Part shown: positions 9,362-18,241 of the stretch, one piece after another
How the letters are laid out: each line of letters opens with the position of its first letter
How positions within the stretch are numbered: position 1 is the first letter of the stretch
Origin: Agarivorans gilvus
GTDB taxonomy: Bacteria; Pseudomonadota; Gammaproteobacteria; Enterobacterales; Celerinatantimonadaceae
Direction of reading: 5' to 3'
NCBI RefSeq assembly: GCF_001420915.1
Contig: NZ_CP013021.1
Coordinates: 3,148,501 to 3,212,500, forward strand
Length of the DNA stretch: 64,000 nt
The notes under the pieces: model-generated
Seen by the model: the letters and a program-made list of their open reading frames with translations, nothing else
Databases searched by the model: none
Told to the model about the DNA's origin: nothing
Program-made: the position numbers and the translations under genes

Positions 9362-10212
9362 AACATCTAGTTGTTATTAATAATCCCAGGGTCGCCCAGG
9401 CCTTTGTCGATTACATGGCGGTGCTCAACATCGAGTGTCAGCTTGCTCCTGCCGAGCAAGGCGTGGTGGTGATATTGATGGATGAGCAGCACCTAGAAAA
9501 AGCCGAATATGAACTCCAACAGTTTTTAGCCAACCCTAGTGATGCTAAATACTCGGCTGCTTCTTGGAAGGTGGCCGACAGCCGTAAAGCGACATTTTCT
9601 TACGGTGGTAAGGGTATGGTGAAAAGTGCCTTTCTGGCTCACGCTGGCCCGGTAACACTAGCTGTATTAGCCATTTCCGCAGTAATTTTTGCCTTGATGC
9701 AGATGGGCTTTGAACGCAGTTTGATCCTCAACCTCACCATTCCGCCTGATTTAAGCATGCTACTTTCGGCAGACTTTTGGCGAGTGATTAGTCCTATCTT
9801 TCTGCATTTTTCGATTATTCATATCGCTTTTAACGGCTTATGGTGGTGGCAGTTGGGCGGTGAAATTGAGCGCCAGTTGGGCAGCTCTAAATTGCTACTG
9901 ATTACTATCGTGGCGGCGGTGATCCCCAATGTGGCACAACTGTTGGCAACCGGCCCCTTCTTTGGTGGCTTATCGGGTGTGGTGTATGCCTTGTTGGGCT
10001 ACTGTTGGTTTACTGGCTGGCTGCGCCCACAAACCGGCTTACAGTTGAATCCGGCGATAGTCGGTTTTATGTTGGTATGGTTGGTGATTGGTTTTATGGA
10101 TGTAGTGGGGCCATCTACGGCTAACCTAGCGCATTTATTTGGTTTATTTGTGGGTTGTGCACAGGCTTTATTGGATAGGTTTGTGACCACGGATAAAAGC
10201 AAAGCTGTTTGA
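9358..10212 (+). CDS. glpG: Rhomboid intramembrane serine protease GlpG
   Basis: Inner-membrane serine protease that cleaves transmembrane helices of membrane proteins. The 284 residues comprise an N-terminal cytoplasmic domain (about 1-70) and a six-helix rhomboid core from about residue 95. The catalytic dyad is visible as Ser206 in GGLSGVVYALLG and His259 in ANLAHLFGLFVG. The loop after helix 1 has the conserved WRVISPIFLHFS, and the oxyanion-side asparagine is in HIAFNGLWWWQLG. The GTG start at 9358 overlaps the glpE stop (GTGA), so translation is coupled. Confidence 0.95.
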   Translation: MKHLVVINNPRVAQAFVDYMAVLNIECQLAPAEQGVVVILMDEQHLEKAEYELQQFLANPSDAKYSAASWKVADSRKATFSYGGKGMVKSAFLAHAGPVTLAVLAISAVIFALMQMGFERSLILNLTIPPDLSMLLSADFWRVISPIFLHFSIIHIAFNGLWWWQLGGEIERQLGSSKLLLITIVAAVIPNVAQLLATGPFFGGLSGVVYALLGYCWFTGWLRPQTGLQLNPAIVGFMLVWLVIGFMDVVGPSTANLAHLFGLFVGCAQALLDRFVTTDKSKAV

Positions 10213-10216
10213 GTAA

Positions 10217-10247
10217 CAAGGCCCATCTTCGATGGGCCTTGGTTTTT
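10217..10247. terminator. Terminator after glpG
   Basis: An eleven-base perfect stem (CAAGGCCCATC/GATGGGCCTTG) with a three-base loop is followed by GTTTTTT on the plus strand. It sits between convergent glpG and the FliL-like gene and may also stop transcription from the other side. Confidence 0.85.
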
Positions 10248-10648
10248 TACTGGTAGATATACTTGGTAAACAGCAGTTTGCGAACCAGCTTCTTGCCGGT
10301 TTCTTGTACTAGTAAATCGTTAATCGCCTCTTCACACATTTGGCGAATGGTTTCTCGTCCATTCAACGACTTAATATCATCTTCGCTTTGTCTGCCTAAA
10401 ATTTCGATAATAGTATCGCGGATCAACGGGGCATGATGCTCAATGCTGCTGAGGTCGCTTTGGTCTTCCACCATTACCTCGGCAGTCAATCGTACATAAC
10501 CTAATTTTTTACCGGTACTGATGTAGTTGGTAATAATATCTGGCTCAAAACCAAAATAAGCAAAATTGGGATTGGTGGCTTCTTGGCTGTGCGCCAGCAG
10601 TGGCAAACTTAAGCTCAAACAAACTAGCCAGCGGTAAACAAATTTCAT
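10247..10648 (-). CDS. FliL-like exported protein
   Basis: 133-residue protein with an N-terminal signal peptide (hydrophobic stretch at about residues 5-19, cleavage near AHS-QE). It resembles the periplasmic C-terminal domain of FliL, the basal-body protein that supports the flagellar stator. The FliL-like features are the strand around LGYVRLTAEVMVED, the HHAPLIRDTIIEILGRQ helix, and a C-terminal LVRKLLFTKYIYQ. Instead of the FliL membrane anchor it has only the cleavable-looking leader. No other flagellar gene is in the window; similar orphan FliL-like genes beside glpG occur in related bacteria as far as I recall. Its function is not established. Confidence 0.72.
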   Translation of the reverse strand: MKFVYRWLVCLSLSLPLLAHSQEATNPNFAYFGFEPDIITNYISTGKKLGYVRLTAEVMVEDQSDLSSIEHHAPLIRDTIIEILGRQSEDDIKSLNGRETIRQMCEEAINDLLVQETGKKLVRKLLFTKYIYQ

Positions 10649-10839
10649 ATGACTTTTTCCTTTATAGTCTTAGCTTTATTGTTTCCCTTAGTGGGCGGTA
10701 GGTCAAGTTAGTCGCTGGAAATATTCTTTACAGTGAATGTTTTATCGGCAAGGTAAGCTCGCTGCTCTGCTTGACAACGGTTTACATTAAATGGCTATTT
10801 ACCTGATAATGAAGCCACTATTCTTAGCCGTGGATATGC

Positions 10840-11403
10840 GTGACTATTAACTATTCTCAGCCCTGCGGGGCCGATGGCAATTGGCAAGCGCCGCAACATT
10901 TTGTTTTTCCTTCTCCGGTTTTGGCGGACTGGCTGCAATACCCCGGTTCTTTAACCGCCCGTTTGCGCGAGCACTGTCAGCAGTTCAGCATCAAGGTGTT
11001 GTATGAAGGCTTTAGTGAGATTGCTCCACACGAACAATTAGCCCTCGCTTGTGCTGGACCCTATTGGGTGAGGGAAGTCTTATTGTGTTGTGATGGCGTG
11101 AATTGGGTATTTGCCCGCAGTATTATTCCGCAAAGCTCTTTAGAAGGCGATGCGGCTGCGGTGAGTCAATTGGCCGATAAGCCCTTGGGTGAGTTATTGT
11201 TTACTGGTCAAGGGCAGCGCCAAAGTATCGAGCTATGCCAAATTGCTGCGGCGTCGTCGATTTACCAATATGCCGACTCATCCCAGCCTTTGTGGGGGCG
11301 GCGTTCGCGTTTTCTGTTGGCTAACGCACCTTTGTTAGTCGCCGAAATATTTCTACCAGATTGTGCAGCGTATCGAGGAGATCCTGGTGTTGCAGCTAGC
11401 TAG
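10840..11403 (+). CDS. ubiC: Chorismate pyruvate-lyase UbiC
   Basis: Cytosolic enzyme that splits chorismate into 4-hydroxybenzoate and pyruvate, the first step of ubiquinone synthesis. At 187 residues it is slightly longer than E. coli UbiC (165). Recognisable stretches are DWLQYPGSLTARLREHC near the N-terminus, YWVREVLLCCDGVNWVFARSI, and LWGRRSRFLL with the conserved arginines. The start is a GTG at 10840 because the nearby ATG at 10836 is out of frame. The end overlaps ubiA, giving a ubiCA operon as in E. coli. Confidence 0.92.
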   Translation: MTINYSQPCGADGNWQAPQHFVFPSPVLADWLQYPGSLTARLREHCQQFSIKVLYEGFSEIAPHEQLALACAGPYWVREVLLCCDGVNWVFARSIIPQSSLEGDAAAVSQLADKPLGELLFTGQGQRQSIELCQIAAASSIYQYADSSQPLWGRRSRFLLANAPLLVAEIFLPDCAAYRGDPGVAAS

Positions 11404-12265
11404 TTTTCGTCCTTATTGGCAGTTAATGCGTGCCGACAAACCTATTGGCACTTTATTGCTATTGTGGCCCGCGCTGTGGGCGCTGTGGCTAGCCGCCGAA
11501 GGGGTGCCTGATTTGTCGGTGCTGCTGGTATTTGTAATAGGGGTGTTTTTAATGCGTTCGGCCGGTTGTGTGATTAACGATTATGCTGACCGCAAGGTTG
11601 ATGGGCATGTTAAGCGCACGGCGCAGCGCCCTTTAGCGGCGGGCATAGTGAGCGAGACTCAAGCGCTATCGCTGTTTGCCGCTTTGGTGGTGTTGTCGTT
11701 TTTACTGGTATTAACTCAAAACGGTTTAACTATTCAGTTATCGTTTGTGGCCTTGGGTTTGGCCGCACTGTACCCTTTTATGAAACGGGTGACGCATTTA
11801 CCGCAGTTGTTTTTGGGGCTGGCCTTTAGCTGGTGTATTCCCATGGCTTATGCTGCGCAAACTGGCAGAGTGCCAGCCGAAGCATGGCTATTGGTAGTGA
11901 TTAACGTGACTTGGACCATCGCTTACGACACTAAATACGCGATGGTGGACCGCGATGACGATCTAAAAATAGGGATTAAGTCTACGGCAATTTTATTTGG
12001 CCGTTTCGACAAGTTGATCGTGGGTTTATTGCAGTTAGCATGTTTAGTCTGTTTTGCGGCCATGGCTTATATTAAGCAGTTGGGTCTGCTGTTTGACCTT
12101 GCTTTATTAGCGGCTGCCGCACTGTTTGTATATCAGCAGAAGTTAATCAGGTATCGCCAGCGTGAAGCTTGCTTTCAGGCCTTCTTAAACAATAACTATG
12201 TGGGCTTGGTGATTTTTGTGGGAATCGCCAGCCATTATGCATGGCTGGCGTGGTCGGCTAGTTAA
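11387..12265 (+). CDS. ubiA: 4-hydroxybenzoate octaprenyltransferase UbiA
   Basis: Membrane prenyltransferase that attaches the polyprenyl tail to 4-hydroxybenzoate in ubiquinone synthesis. Both aspartate-rich substrate and magnesium motifs are present: NDYADRKVDGHVKRT near residue 68 and DTKYAMVDRDDD near residue 185. Eight to nine helices are predicted. A GTG at 11363 is possible, but GAGGAG at 11375-11380 sits six bases before the in-frame GTG at 11387, which I choose (292 residues, near the E. coli length of 290). It overlaps ubiC by 17 bases. Its stop overlaps the stop of plsB on the other strand. Confidence 0.92.
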   Translation: MLQLASFRPYWQLMRADKPIGTLLLLWPALWALWLAAEGVPDLSVLLVFVIGVFLMRSAGCVINDYADRKVDGHVKRTAQRPLAAGIVSETQALSLFAALVVLSFLLVLTQNGLTIQLSFVALGLAALYPFMKRVTHLPQLFLGLAFSWCIPMAYAAQTGRVPAEAWLLVVINVTWTIAYDTKYAMVDRDDDLKIGIKSTAILFGRFDKLIVGLLQLACLVCFAAMAYIKQLGLLFDLALLAAAALFVYQQKLIRYRQREACFQAFLNNNYVGLVIFVGIASHYAWLAWSAS

Positions 12266-14712
12266 GATTCTAAATCGAGTAGTGCGATAATCGAGTCGTA
12301 AACGCCGTCGGCTAAGAGTGGCGACAGCTGAGCGAATAGCTGCTGCGCTGCGTTACTCTCTTGATAGCCTTGTTCCCGCATCAGCGTCAATAAGTTACTG
12401 GTAATGCGTTTGTCGTAGTACTCTGGCGCATCAATGTGATGCATTTGCGCCAAGCGCTGGGCTCCAGCTAGCGCTTGTTTCTCTAGTTGCGCACGCTCTA
12501 GGTGTGGGCGATTGGCTAGCAAGGCGGCAACCACTGCATAGCGGTGCAGACTTTCCTGGGCCAGTTGGGCCAGCAATAACAAGCGGCCGCGGCGGTGCTT
12601 ATCTATTCTAAAGCAATCACCATTTTCACTGATCAGCTTCAAGGCGACAAATTCGGCTAAGTAGCGCTCCACCAATTCGCTAATCTCATCGCTGTTATAC
12701 CGTAAAAATAGTTCGCCTTTTAGTAAGGGGTAGAGCTGTTCTATGAGTGTTAATAGCTGCTCTCGGCTAATGCTGCGGTGTTGCAGTAAAGCGCTGGCAA
12801 TAAAGGCAGGCATGATCAGCAGGTGAATGATGTTGTTGCGGTAGAAGTTCATCAAGACTTGTTGTTTTTCATCTAAGCCGATGATCTCACCCAGATAATC
12901 ACTGTTAGTTTGAAACTTATCTAAGCTCAGTGCTTGGTCGATTAGCGCCTCGGCATCTAAATCTGGCACCGTAACATGCTCACTGTAAGGAACATTTTTA
13001 ATTAGGCTTAGGCATAAGTCCATTTGCTTGGCGAGCTGTTTTCTGGGCATGGCGCGGTTTTCGGCAGCCAATAAAATACTGGCGCTTAAACACAGACCAT
13101 TAACGGCGGCAGCGCTGTTAATATTTTCCATCAGTTGGAGCGAAATATCGTTCACAGCGGGCACTAACCAATGAGGTTTACTGCCTTCTTCTATGGGCTC
13201 TCGCCAGTCTGGAGCCAGTTGATTTAAGCGGTGGTTGACGTTGATTGGCTCACCGAAATTAACATAGCCGTGGCCAAAGTTACGTAGCTTACGCAGCATG
13301 CCAAACAAGGAGAATAAAGACTCTTTATCTTTGGCCTTACCTTTTAGTTCTTTGTAGTAAGTGCCTACTTCCATCACATGCTCGTAGCCAAAATACACAG
13401 GCACAATGGTCACTGGGCGCTCTAGGCCGCGCAACATGGCTTGCACGGTCATGGCTAACATGCCGGTTTTTGGGGGCAGTAAGCGACCAGTGCGGCTGCG
13501 GCCACCTTCGGTGAAGTATTCCACCGAATAGCCACGGCTGAATAGTTGGCTTAAATACTCTCTAAATACCGTGGAGTAGAGCTTGTTACCCTTGAAGCTA
13601 CGGCGAATAAAAAAGGCGCCAGAGCGGCGGAAGAATGGACCTGCTGGCCAAAAGTTCAGGTTAACCCCCGCTGCAATATGCGGTGGCACCATGCCTTGGT
13701 GATACAAAACATAAGAAAGCAGCAGGTAGTCCATGTGGCTGCGGTGACAGGGGGCGTAAACAATCTCGTGGCCTTCTTGAGCCAATTGTCGAACGCGTTC
13801 GGCGTGGTTGACTTCAATCCCTGAATAGATTTTATTCCATACCCAACTTAATAGGGCATCGGCCATACGTAAATTGCGGTAAGAGAAATCGGCAGCTATT
13901 TCTTCAAGGTATTTTAAGGCGTTTTGCTTGGCTTGCTCAGGGCTGCTGTTTTTGGCCTTGGCTTCTTCTTGAATGGCTCTGCGAATGGTGGGTGAAGCTA
14001 ACAGTTGCTCAAACATATGGCGACGGTTAGGCAATTTAGGCCCCGTGGCGATCATTTGCATGCGGCTAAAGTGGATCCGCGCCACACGTGCCAGTTTATG
14101 ACCAATGCGTTTGTCCGAGCCTTGTCGCTGTGCCATTTCTTTTAAGGATACTGGTTGGCTGAAGCGCACTAGATTTTCGCGGCCTTTAAAAATAACCTGC
14201 CAAGTTTTTTTAAGCATGCCTGCAGGACGGGGTTTTTTACCACTGACTAGATCATCAACGCTTTCACGACCGGGGTAGCGGTCCCAAAACAGTTTAACTG
14301 GAATGAGTTGGGCGTTATGGCTTTCATCTTTGCGGTGCAAGCTTAATGCGGCAGTAAACTGTTCTACCGTGGCCTCAAGGGTTTCACCATTTTTGTCTGT
14401 TAAAAAGGCCACTCGTTGATGGCTCTCTCCGGCGAAAATAGCAGGCTCAAGTGGATCCGGTAGACCTAGTTCTTTACAGGCGAGCTGCAAAGTGAGTACA
14501 TCGGCGAGCGAATCGCGAGGAATAACATAGAAAACCGCTTGTGATAAATCTAAGTTAAACTCAGCAACCGGATTTTCTGGAACGAATTTGCCACGAATAA
14601 AAAAGCCAATTACAGAGCGTAATACAGCCAATATTGGAGTGGGTAATGATAACATCTCAAAGAGCTTATGGTGGTTAATGAATACAGGGCTTAGGGTAGC
14701 AGATTTAATCAA
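12262..14712 (-). CDS. plsB: Glycerol-3-phosphate 1-O-acyltransferase PlsB
   Basis: Inner-membrane enzyme making lysophosphatidate from glycerol-3-phosphate and acyl-ACP or acyl-CoA, the first step of phospholipid synthesis. It is 816 residues, close to E. coli PlsB (807). The acyltransferase motif HRSHMDYLL (HX4D) is present, with downstream GAFFIRR and FTEGGRSRTGRLL. The start is uncertain: a TTG at 14712 gives an N-terminus that aligns with E. coli, while the ATG at 14655 would remove about 19 residues including conserved ones. It converges on ubiA with overlapping stop codons and no terminator between them. Confidence 0.95.
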   Translation of the reverse strand: MIKSATLSPVFINHHKLFEMLSLPTPILAVLRSVIGFFIRGKFVPENPVAEFNLDLSQAVFYVIPRDSLADVLTLQLACKELGLPDPLEPAIFAGESHQRVAFLTDKNGETLEATVEQFTAALSLHRKDESHNAQLIPVKLFWDRYPGRESVDDLVSGKKPRPAGMLKKTWQVIFKGRENLVRFSQPVSLKEMAQRQGSDKRIGHKLARVARIHFSRMQMIATGPKLPNRRHMFEQLLASPTIRRAIQEEAKAKNSSPEQAKQNALKYLEEIAADFSYRNLRMADALLSWVWNKIYSGIEVNHAERVRQLAQEGHEIVYAPCHRSHMDYLLLSYVLYHQGMVPPHIAAGVNLNFWPAGPFFRRSGAFFIRRSFKGNKLYSTVFREYLSQLFSRGYSVEYFTEGGRSRTGRLLPPKTGMLAMTVQAMLRGLERPVTIVPVYFGYEHVMEVGTYYKELKGKAKDKESLFSLFGMLRKLRNFGHGYVNFGEPINVNHRLNQLAPDWREPIEEGSKPHWLVPAVNDISLQLMENINSAAAVNGLCLSASILLAAENRAMPRKQLAKQMDLCLSLIKNVPYSEHVTVPDLDAEALIDQALSLDKFQTNSDYLGEIIGLDEKQQVLMNFYRNNIIHLLIMPAFIASALLQHRSISREQLLTLIEQLYPLLKGELFLRYNSDEISELVERYLAEFVALKLISENGDCFRIDKHRRGRLLLLAQLAQESLHRYAVVAALLANRPHLERAQLEKQALAGAQRLAQMHHIDAPEYYDKRITSNLLTLMREQGYQESNAAQQLFAQLSPLLADGVYDSIIALLDLES

Positions 14713-14877
14713 ATTTGGCTTTGATTTGATGCAAGCTAGCCAGTGTCAAACGCGCTCATATTAAACTATTTAGGCCTTCGCGGGGAAGCTGGTAAAACCA
14801 GAGTTCCTAAGATCTACTGCTACTGTTAAAGTACTATTGGTCTCGGCATTAGCTTCGAATAAGAAAAGGAATTCACC

Positions 14878-15564
14878 ATGTCTTGGTTTATTAAACGTGT
14901 TTTGTTTTGCGCATTGTGGCTGGTGGCTTCTGCTCAAGCGGCTTTTATTACCAGCAATGAGGCAGAGCTAGATGCGATTTACTCACAAGCAAATTTCGGC
15001 GAGCGGCCGATAGACATTCGTATTGGTAGTGCCACCGAGCTGGTTTTTCCTGAGTTGCTGGACATCAGTAGCGATGCTGAGATAAGCCAAATATTCAGCC
15101 AGCATGTTGGTCCTGCCAATGTAGTGAATTTTTATTTCGTAGATAGTATTAGTGCCTGTGGAGGACAGATCTCTAGCAGTATTGTGGGCTGTGGTGAATA
15201 TTTTGGTAACGATTTTGTGGTGGAATCCAGTTACGCGGCGGGCCCCTATGGTGGCGAACTGTTGGCCCACGAACTGGGGCATAATTTAGGTCTGCCTCAT
15301 CTCTCCGGTGCCTACCTAATGAACCCCTTCTTGAACAAGCAAACACTGATTACTCCCGCTGAAGTCACTAGGATTTTTAATAGTCCCTTAGTGCAAAGTT
15401 TAAATGACTACTATTGGATAGACATTAACCCCGTATTGATTGTGGCCGAGGCCAGTCAGGTGAGTGAGCCTGTCACTGTAGGATTGTTTATGTTGGCGCT
15501 AGTGATGTTGGCTTGGCGGCATCATCGCCAAGTCGCGGCGAGCACCACCATTATTGTGAGTTAG
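14878..15564 (+). CDS. Predicted secreted metzincin-type zinc protease with PEP-CTERM-like anchor
   Basis: I do not recognise a named family for the whole 228-residue protein. A signal peptide covers about residues 1-21 (cleavage near AQA-AF). The motif HELGHNLGLPH at residues 131-141 fits the metzincin zinc signature HExxHxxGxxH, with a candidate Met-turn at Met148. The C-terminus has SEP at 196-198, then a hydrophobic helix (about 199-213) and a basic cluster RHHR. This matches the PEP-CTERM sorting signal, in which gammaproteobacterial versions often read SEP. That suggests exosortase-dependent processing; no exosortase is in the window. The start ATG follows AAAAGGA. It lies alone at the left edge of the accessory block. 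Confidence 0.72.
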   Translation: MSWFIKRVLFCALWLVASAQAAFITSNEAELDAIYSQANFGERPIDIRIGSATELVFPELLDISSDAEISQIFSQHVGPANVVNFYFVDSISACGGQISSSIVGCGEYFGNDFVVESSYAAGPYGGELLAHELGHNLGLPHLSGAYLMNPFLNKQTLITPAEVTRIFNSPLVQSLNDYYWIDINPVLIVAEASQVSEPVTVGLFMLALVMLAWRHHRQVAASTTIIVS

Positions 15565-15891
15565 CTGATTAGTTTTACTTATTAAAGATTTACCCTGCGA
15601 TTCTATGATGGGTAATGGCAAATTTTTAGTTAAGACATAGAATAAAGACTAGGTCGGGGCACAACCGTAAATGGTTTCGACAAGCAAGCTTAAGATCTTA
15701 ATCGGTGCCGCAGCCGTATCACTAGGACGTGGCAAGTTGTCTGGTTGTTTGCACGGGCGGTTAAGTTTTTGGGCTGGGCTATAAACCAAGTTCAGCAAGA
15801 TAATTATTCCACTTCATAGAATTTAATCCTTCGCTTATAGCGTCTTGCTTGTGGTCTATCATAGTAGTGAATCGTCATTTTAGGCGCTGGT
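15565..15891. other. 327-bp intergenic region with possible structured element
   Basis: No gene is supported. The segment 15656-15709 can fold with an outer stem (GGCAC at 15658-15662 with GTGCC at 15705-15709), an inner hairpin (AACC at 15663-15666 with GGTT at 15673-15676) and a 12-bp perfect palindrome TTAAGATCTTAA at 15690-15701. The element lies upstream of a diguanylate cyclase, but it lacks the conserved core of the c-di-GMP-I riboswitch. It is unassigned. Confidence 0.35.
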
Positions 15892-17229
15892 ATGTTAAAA
15901 AAACGGTACTTCTCAGCTAATTCGGTTATTTCGGCTATTACTGCTCTGATCATTACCATGATGGCTTTGATCGCCTGCTTAATGGTGTATTTTCTTAGTG
16001 TATTAGACGATAACGCCATGAAAGATGTGCACACTCGAGTAAGTATTGCCCTTGCTATAGAGAAGGAGCATCTGCATAAGCTAACCATCGATTATTCTTA
16101 TTGGGATGACGCCTATACCAATGTTTTAGCAGTACCCAATCCGCAATGGATTGAGGATAATTATCAAGATTACCTGCTACCCACCTACAACCTTACTTAC
16201 ATCGCCACGATTACCAGCGATAAACAAGTACAGTTGCATGCTCAGCGAGAGTGTTTAGAGCTTAACCCGCAAAATATTTATTCTTCAGCCATTTTAGAGC
16301 GCTTAAGGGGGAGTGAACCAGCCAGTCCAGCCTATCAAGCAAAGGCGTTTTTTAGTGAGGCCGATGGCCAAGTCTTTTTAGTCGGGGTAGAACCTTATCG
16401 TCGCGAAAACGATGGAGTGGTAGTCGATGGTGCGCATCTGGTATTGGCACAAGCTATCGACGACACCTATCTCGCAGTATTAGCTGAGCGTTTTCGGCTG
16501 CCCAAGCTTAGCTTAGTTGCAGCGGGTGAATATGATGATTCAATGTCATTAGAAGGCTTTTTACCCGCTAGTAACATCGCCACTATCTATTGGTCTAGCC
16601 CTCATATAATGAACCGAGTCGCTCCTTATATGATAGTGATTTTATTGGCTTTTTTAATTATTACTGTGGTTTTGGCTAGGTTGTTGTTAAATAAAGATTT
16701 TAGGCACCGGGCTCAGTATCAAGAAGAATTGTTTGAAGCGGCCACCACTGACCCTCTAACTAATGCCGCTAACCGCCGTTACTTTATGACCTTGGGTAAG
16801 AAAGAGTTTCAGCTACAATTATTGCAAAAACATAGCTTGTGTCTAATCGTGTTCGACTTGGATCATTTTAAGTTAATTAACGATACACATGGGCATGCTG
16901 TGGGAGATCTCGCCTTGCAGCATTTTGCTAAGATTTGCCAAGACAATATTCGTGCTACCGACTTGTTTGCTCGACTTGGCGGTGAAGAGTTTGCAGCGAT
17001 CCTGCCAAAAGTAGACCAAGATAAAGCGATTGAATTAGCTAACAACATTCGTCTGGCCATCAGCGACGCGCCGCTGATGGTGAAAGAAAAATCAATCTCC
17101 TTAACGGTGAGCATAGGTTTAGCCTGCTTAAACCAAGAAAAGTCTCTGCAGGCCTTATTAGATCATGCCGACAAAGCCCTATATTTGGCCAAAAACTCGG
17201 GGCGCAATGTGGTGAAAGTCTACCAATAG
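15892..17229 (+). CDS. Membrane diguanylate cyclase with CHASE4 sensor domain
   Basis: Predicted inner-membrane sensor enzyme making cyclic di-GMP from two GTP. Of its 445 residues, a helix lies at about 15-37, a periplasmic CHASE4-type domain at about 40-235 (typical IDYSYWDDAYTNV stretch near residue 66) and a second helix at about 243-265. The C-terminal GGDEF domain has the active-site loop LGGEEF. The inhibitory-site motif RATD lies five residues before GGEEF, so product feedback inhibition is likely. The ligand is unknown. The start ATG at 15892 follows GGCGCTGGT. It converges with the tpm gene. Confidence 0.9.
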   Translation: MLKKRYFSANSVISAITALIITMMALIACLMVYFLSVLDDNAMKDVHTRVSIALAIEKEHLHKLTIDYSYWDDAYTNVLAVPNPQWIEDNYQDYLLPTYNLTYIATITSDKQVQLHAQRECLELNPQNIYSSAILERLRGSEPASPAYQAKAFFSEADGQVFLVGVEPYRRENDGVVVDGAHLVLAQAIDDTYLAVLAERFRLPKLSLVAAGEYDDSMSLEGFLPASNIATIYWSSPHIMNRVAPYMIVILLAFLIITVVLARLLLNKDFRHRAQYQEELFEAATTDPLTNAANRRYFMTLGKKEFQLQLLQKHSLCLIVFDLDHFKLINDTHGHAVGDLALQHFAKICQDNIRATDLFARLGGEEFAAILPKVDQDKAIELANNIRLAISDAPLMVKEKSISLTVSIGLACLNQEKSLQALLDHADKALYLAKNSGRNVVKVYQ

Positions 17230-17266
17230 CAAAGCCAAGCGCTGCTGTTTATAGCGGCTCGACCCC

Positions 17267-17926
17267 TTAGTCAGTGGCGGCAGTGAGTCGTTTCATTTGA
17301 TAGACTTTATTTACCGTGGCGGGGGAAAATGCCACTGGGTAAGCGTCACCATAGCTTACTGCTATGGCAAAGTGTGGCGAGAATAAATCAAAGATCTCTT
17401 GGTCTACCAAGGCGGCTGAATCTTGAGTTCGCAGCGGGTCTACATCTTCGGTGGTTAATAGCAGTATGGGTTTGAGCAAGGGCATTAACGACAACAGCTT
17501 TCTCACATACTGCTTTCTTGCGGGTTCGGCTAAGGCGGTAAGCGCGGCTCTATCATATACCGCATCAATCTGGCCTAAATGAGTGTGTTTTAAGAGAAAT
17601 ATATCGCCGCAAAGGATCCGGATCCGTCCGTGACGCCATATGGTAAAGTGGCCCGAGCGGGTCTTCTTCGGCTTTAGTTGGTTTTCTTTAAAAAATGCCT
17701 TCACCGCGAGTGAACTCAATTCTATACCTATCACCTCAAAACCACGTGCTGCTAGCCACAGTAAATCGTTACTTTTGCCACACAAGGGCACCAATACCCG
17801 CCCCATGTTAGGAACCTTAAGCCGATGCCAATACTCTTGTAGGTGTCGGTTAACCAACGGCTGATGAAAATCAGTCTGTTGATTCTTCCACATCGCAAGC
17901 CATAGTTGGTTGTCTTGTGCTACCAC
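17267..17926 (-). CDS. tpm: Thiopurine S-methyltransferase
   Basis: SAM-dependent methyltransferase of the TPMT family, about 219 residues. In bacteria it is linked to methylation of selenium and tellurium compounds and thiopurines. The family signature is clear: LWLAMWKNQQTDFHQP at the start, VLVPLCGKSNDLLWLA for SAM binding, then VIGIELS and a CGDIF stretch. A TTG at 17953 would extend it. The GTG at 17926 has AAGGA nine bases upstream and is preferred. It stands alone, convergent with the diguanylate cyclase gene. Confidence 0.88.
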   Translation of the reverse strand: MVAQDNQLWLAMWKNQQTDFHQPLVNRHLQEYWHRLKVPNMGRVLVPLCGKSNDLLWLAARGFEVIGIELSSLAVKAFFKENQLKPKKTRSGHFTIWRHGRIRILCGDIFLLKHTHLGQIDAVYDRAALTALAEPARKQYVRKLLSLMPLLKPILLLTTEDVDPLRTQDSAALVDQEIFDLFSPHFAIAVSYGDAYPVAFSPATVNKVYQMKRLTAATD

Positions 17927-18241
17927 GGTGTCGATTCCTTTTGTTGCAATCAATACATTGTTCGATTGTCGGCATCAATGTTGATGCTGGGTGAAGGGTT
18001 AAATTGAATCGAAATACCGCCAAATGCTTGGCTTGGAGATAAGTCGTTGCGCTGCTGCTTAAGAAAATCAACAAGGCTAGCGTTTACTCTATCAACAATC
18101 GTACCAGTTACTTGCTACTGACGTCGGTAATCTGCATTAGCAGGCTGCTTTAGCCTGGCGATTGTTTTAAAGTGGCCTAAAGACCAGAGGTTTAAGCGCG
18201 TTTGGCAGTTGGGGCAGTTGGGGCAGTAAATAGGATTAATG
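17927..18241. other. Intergenic region between tpm and the GNAT gene
   Basis: About 315 bases hold no gene I can support. Just upstream of the acetyltransferase start there are 2.7 tandem copies of the 9-mer GGCAGTTGG (18204-18227). The region presumably holds the divergent promoters of the two flanking genes, but I see no clear promoter match. Confidence 0.4.

Noticed and set aside
12262..12265. Overlapping stop codons of ubiA and plsB as an unusual feature
   Set aside because: Convergent genes with overlapping stops are common in compact genomes; noted in the gene entries only.
15656..15790. c-di-GMP-I riboswitch before the diguanylate cyclase gene
   Set aside because: Some pairing is present, but the conserved core sequences of that class are absent.
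18204..18227. Tandem 9-mer GGCAGTTGG as a CRISPR or regulatory repeat
   Set aside because: Only 2.7 copies without spacers; too small to be more than a short tandem repeat.
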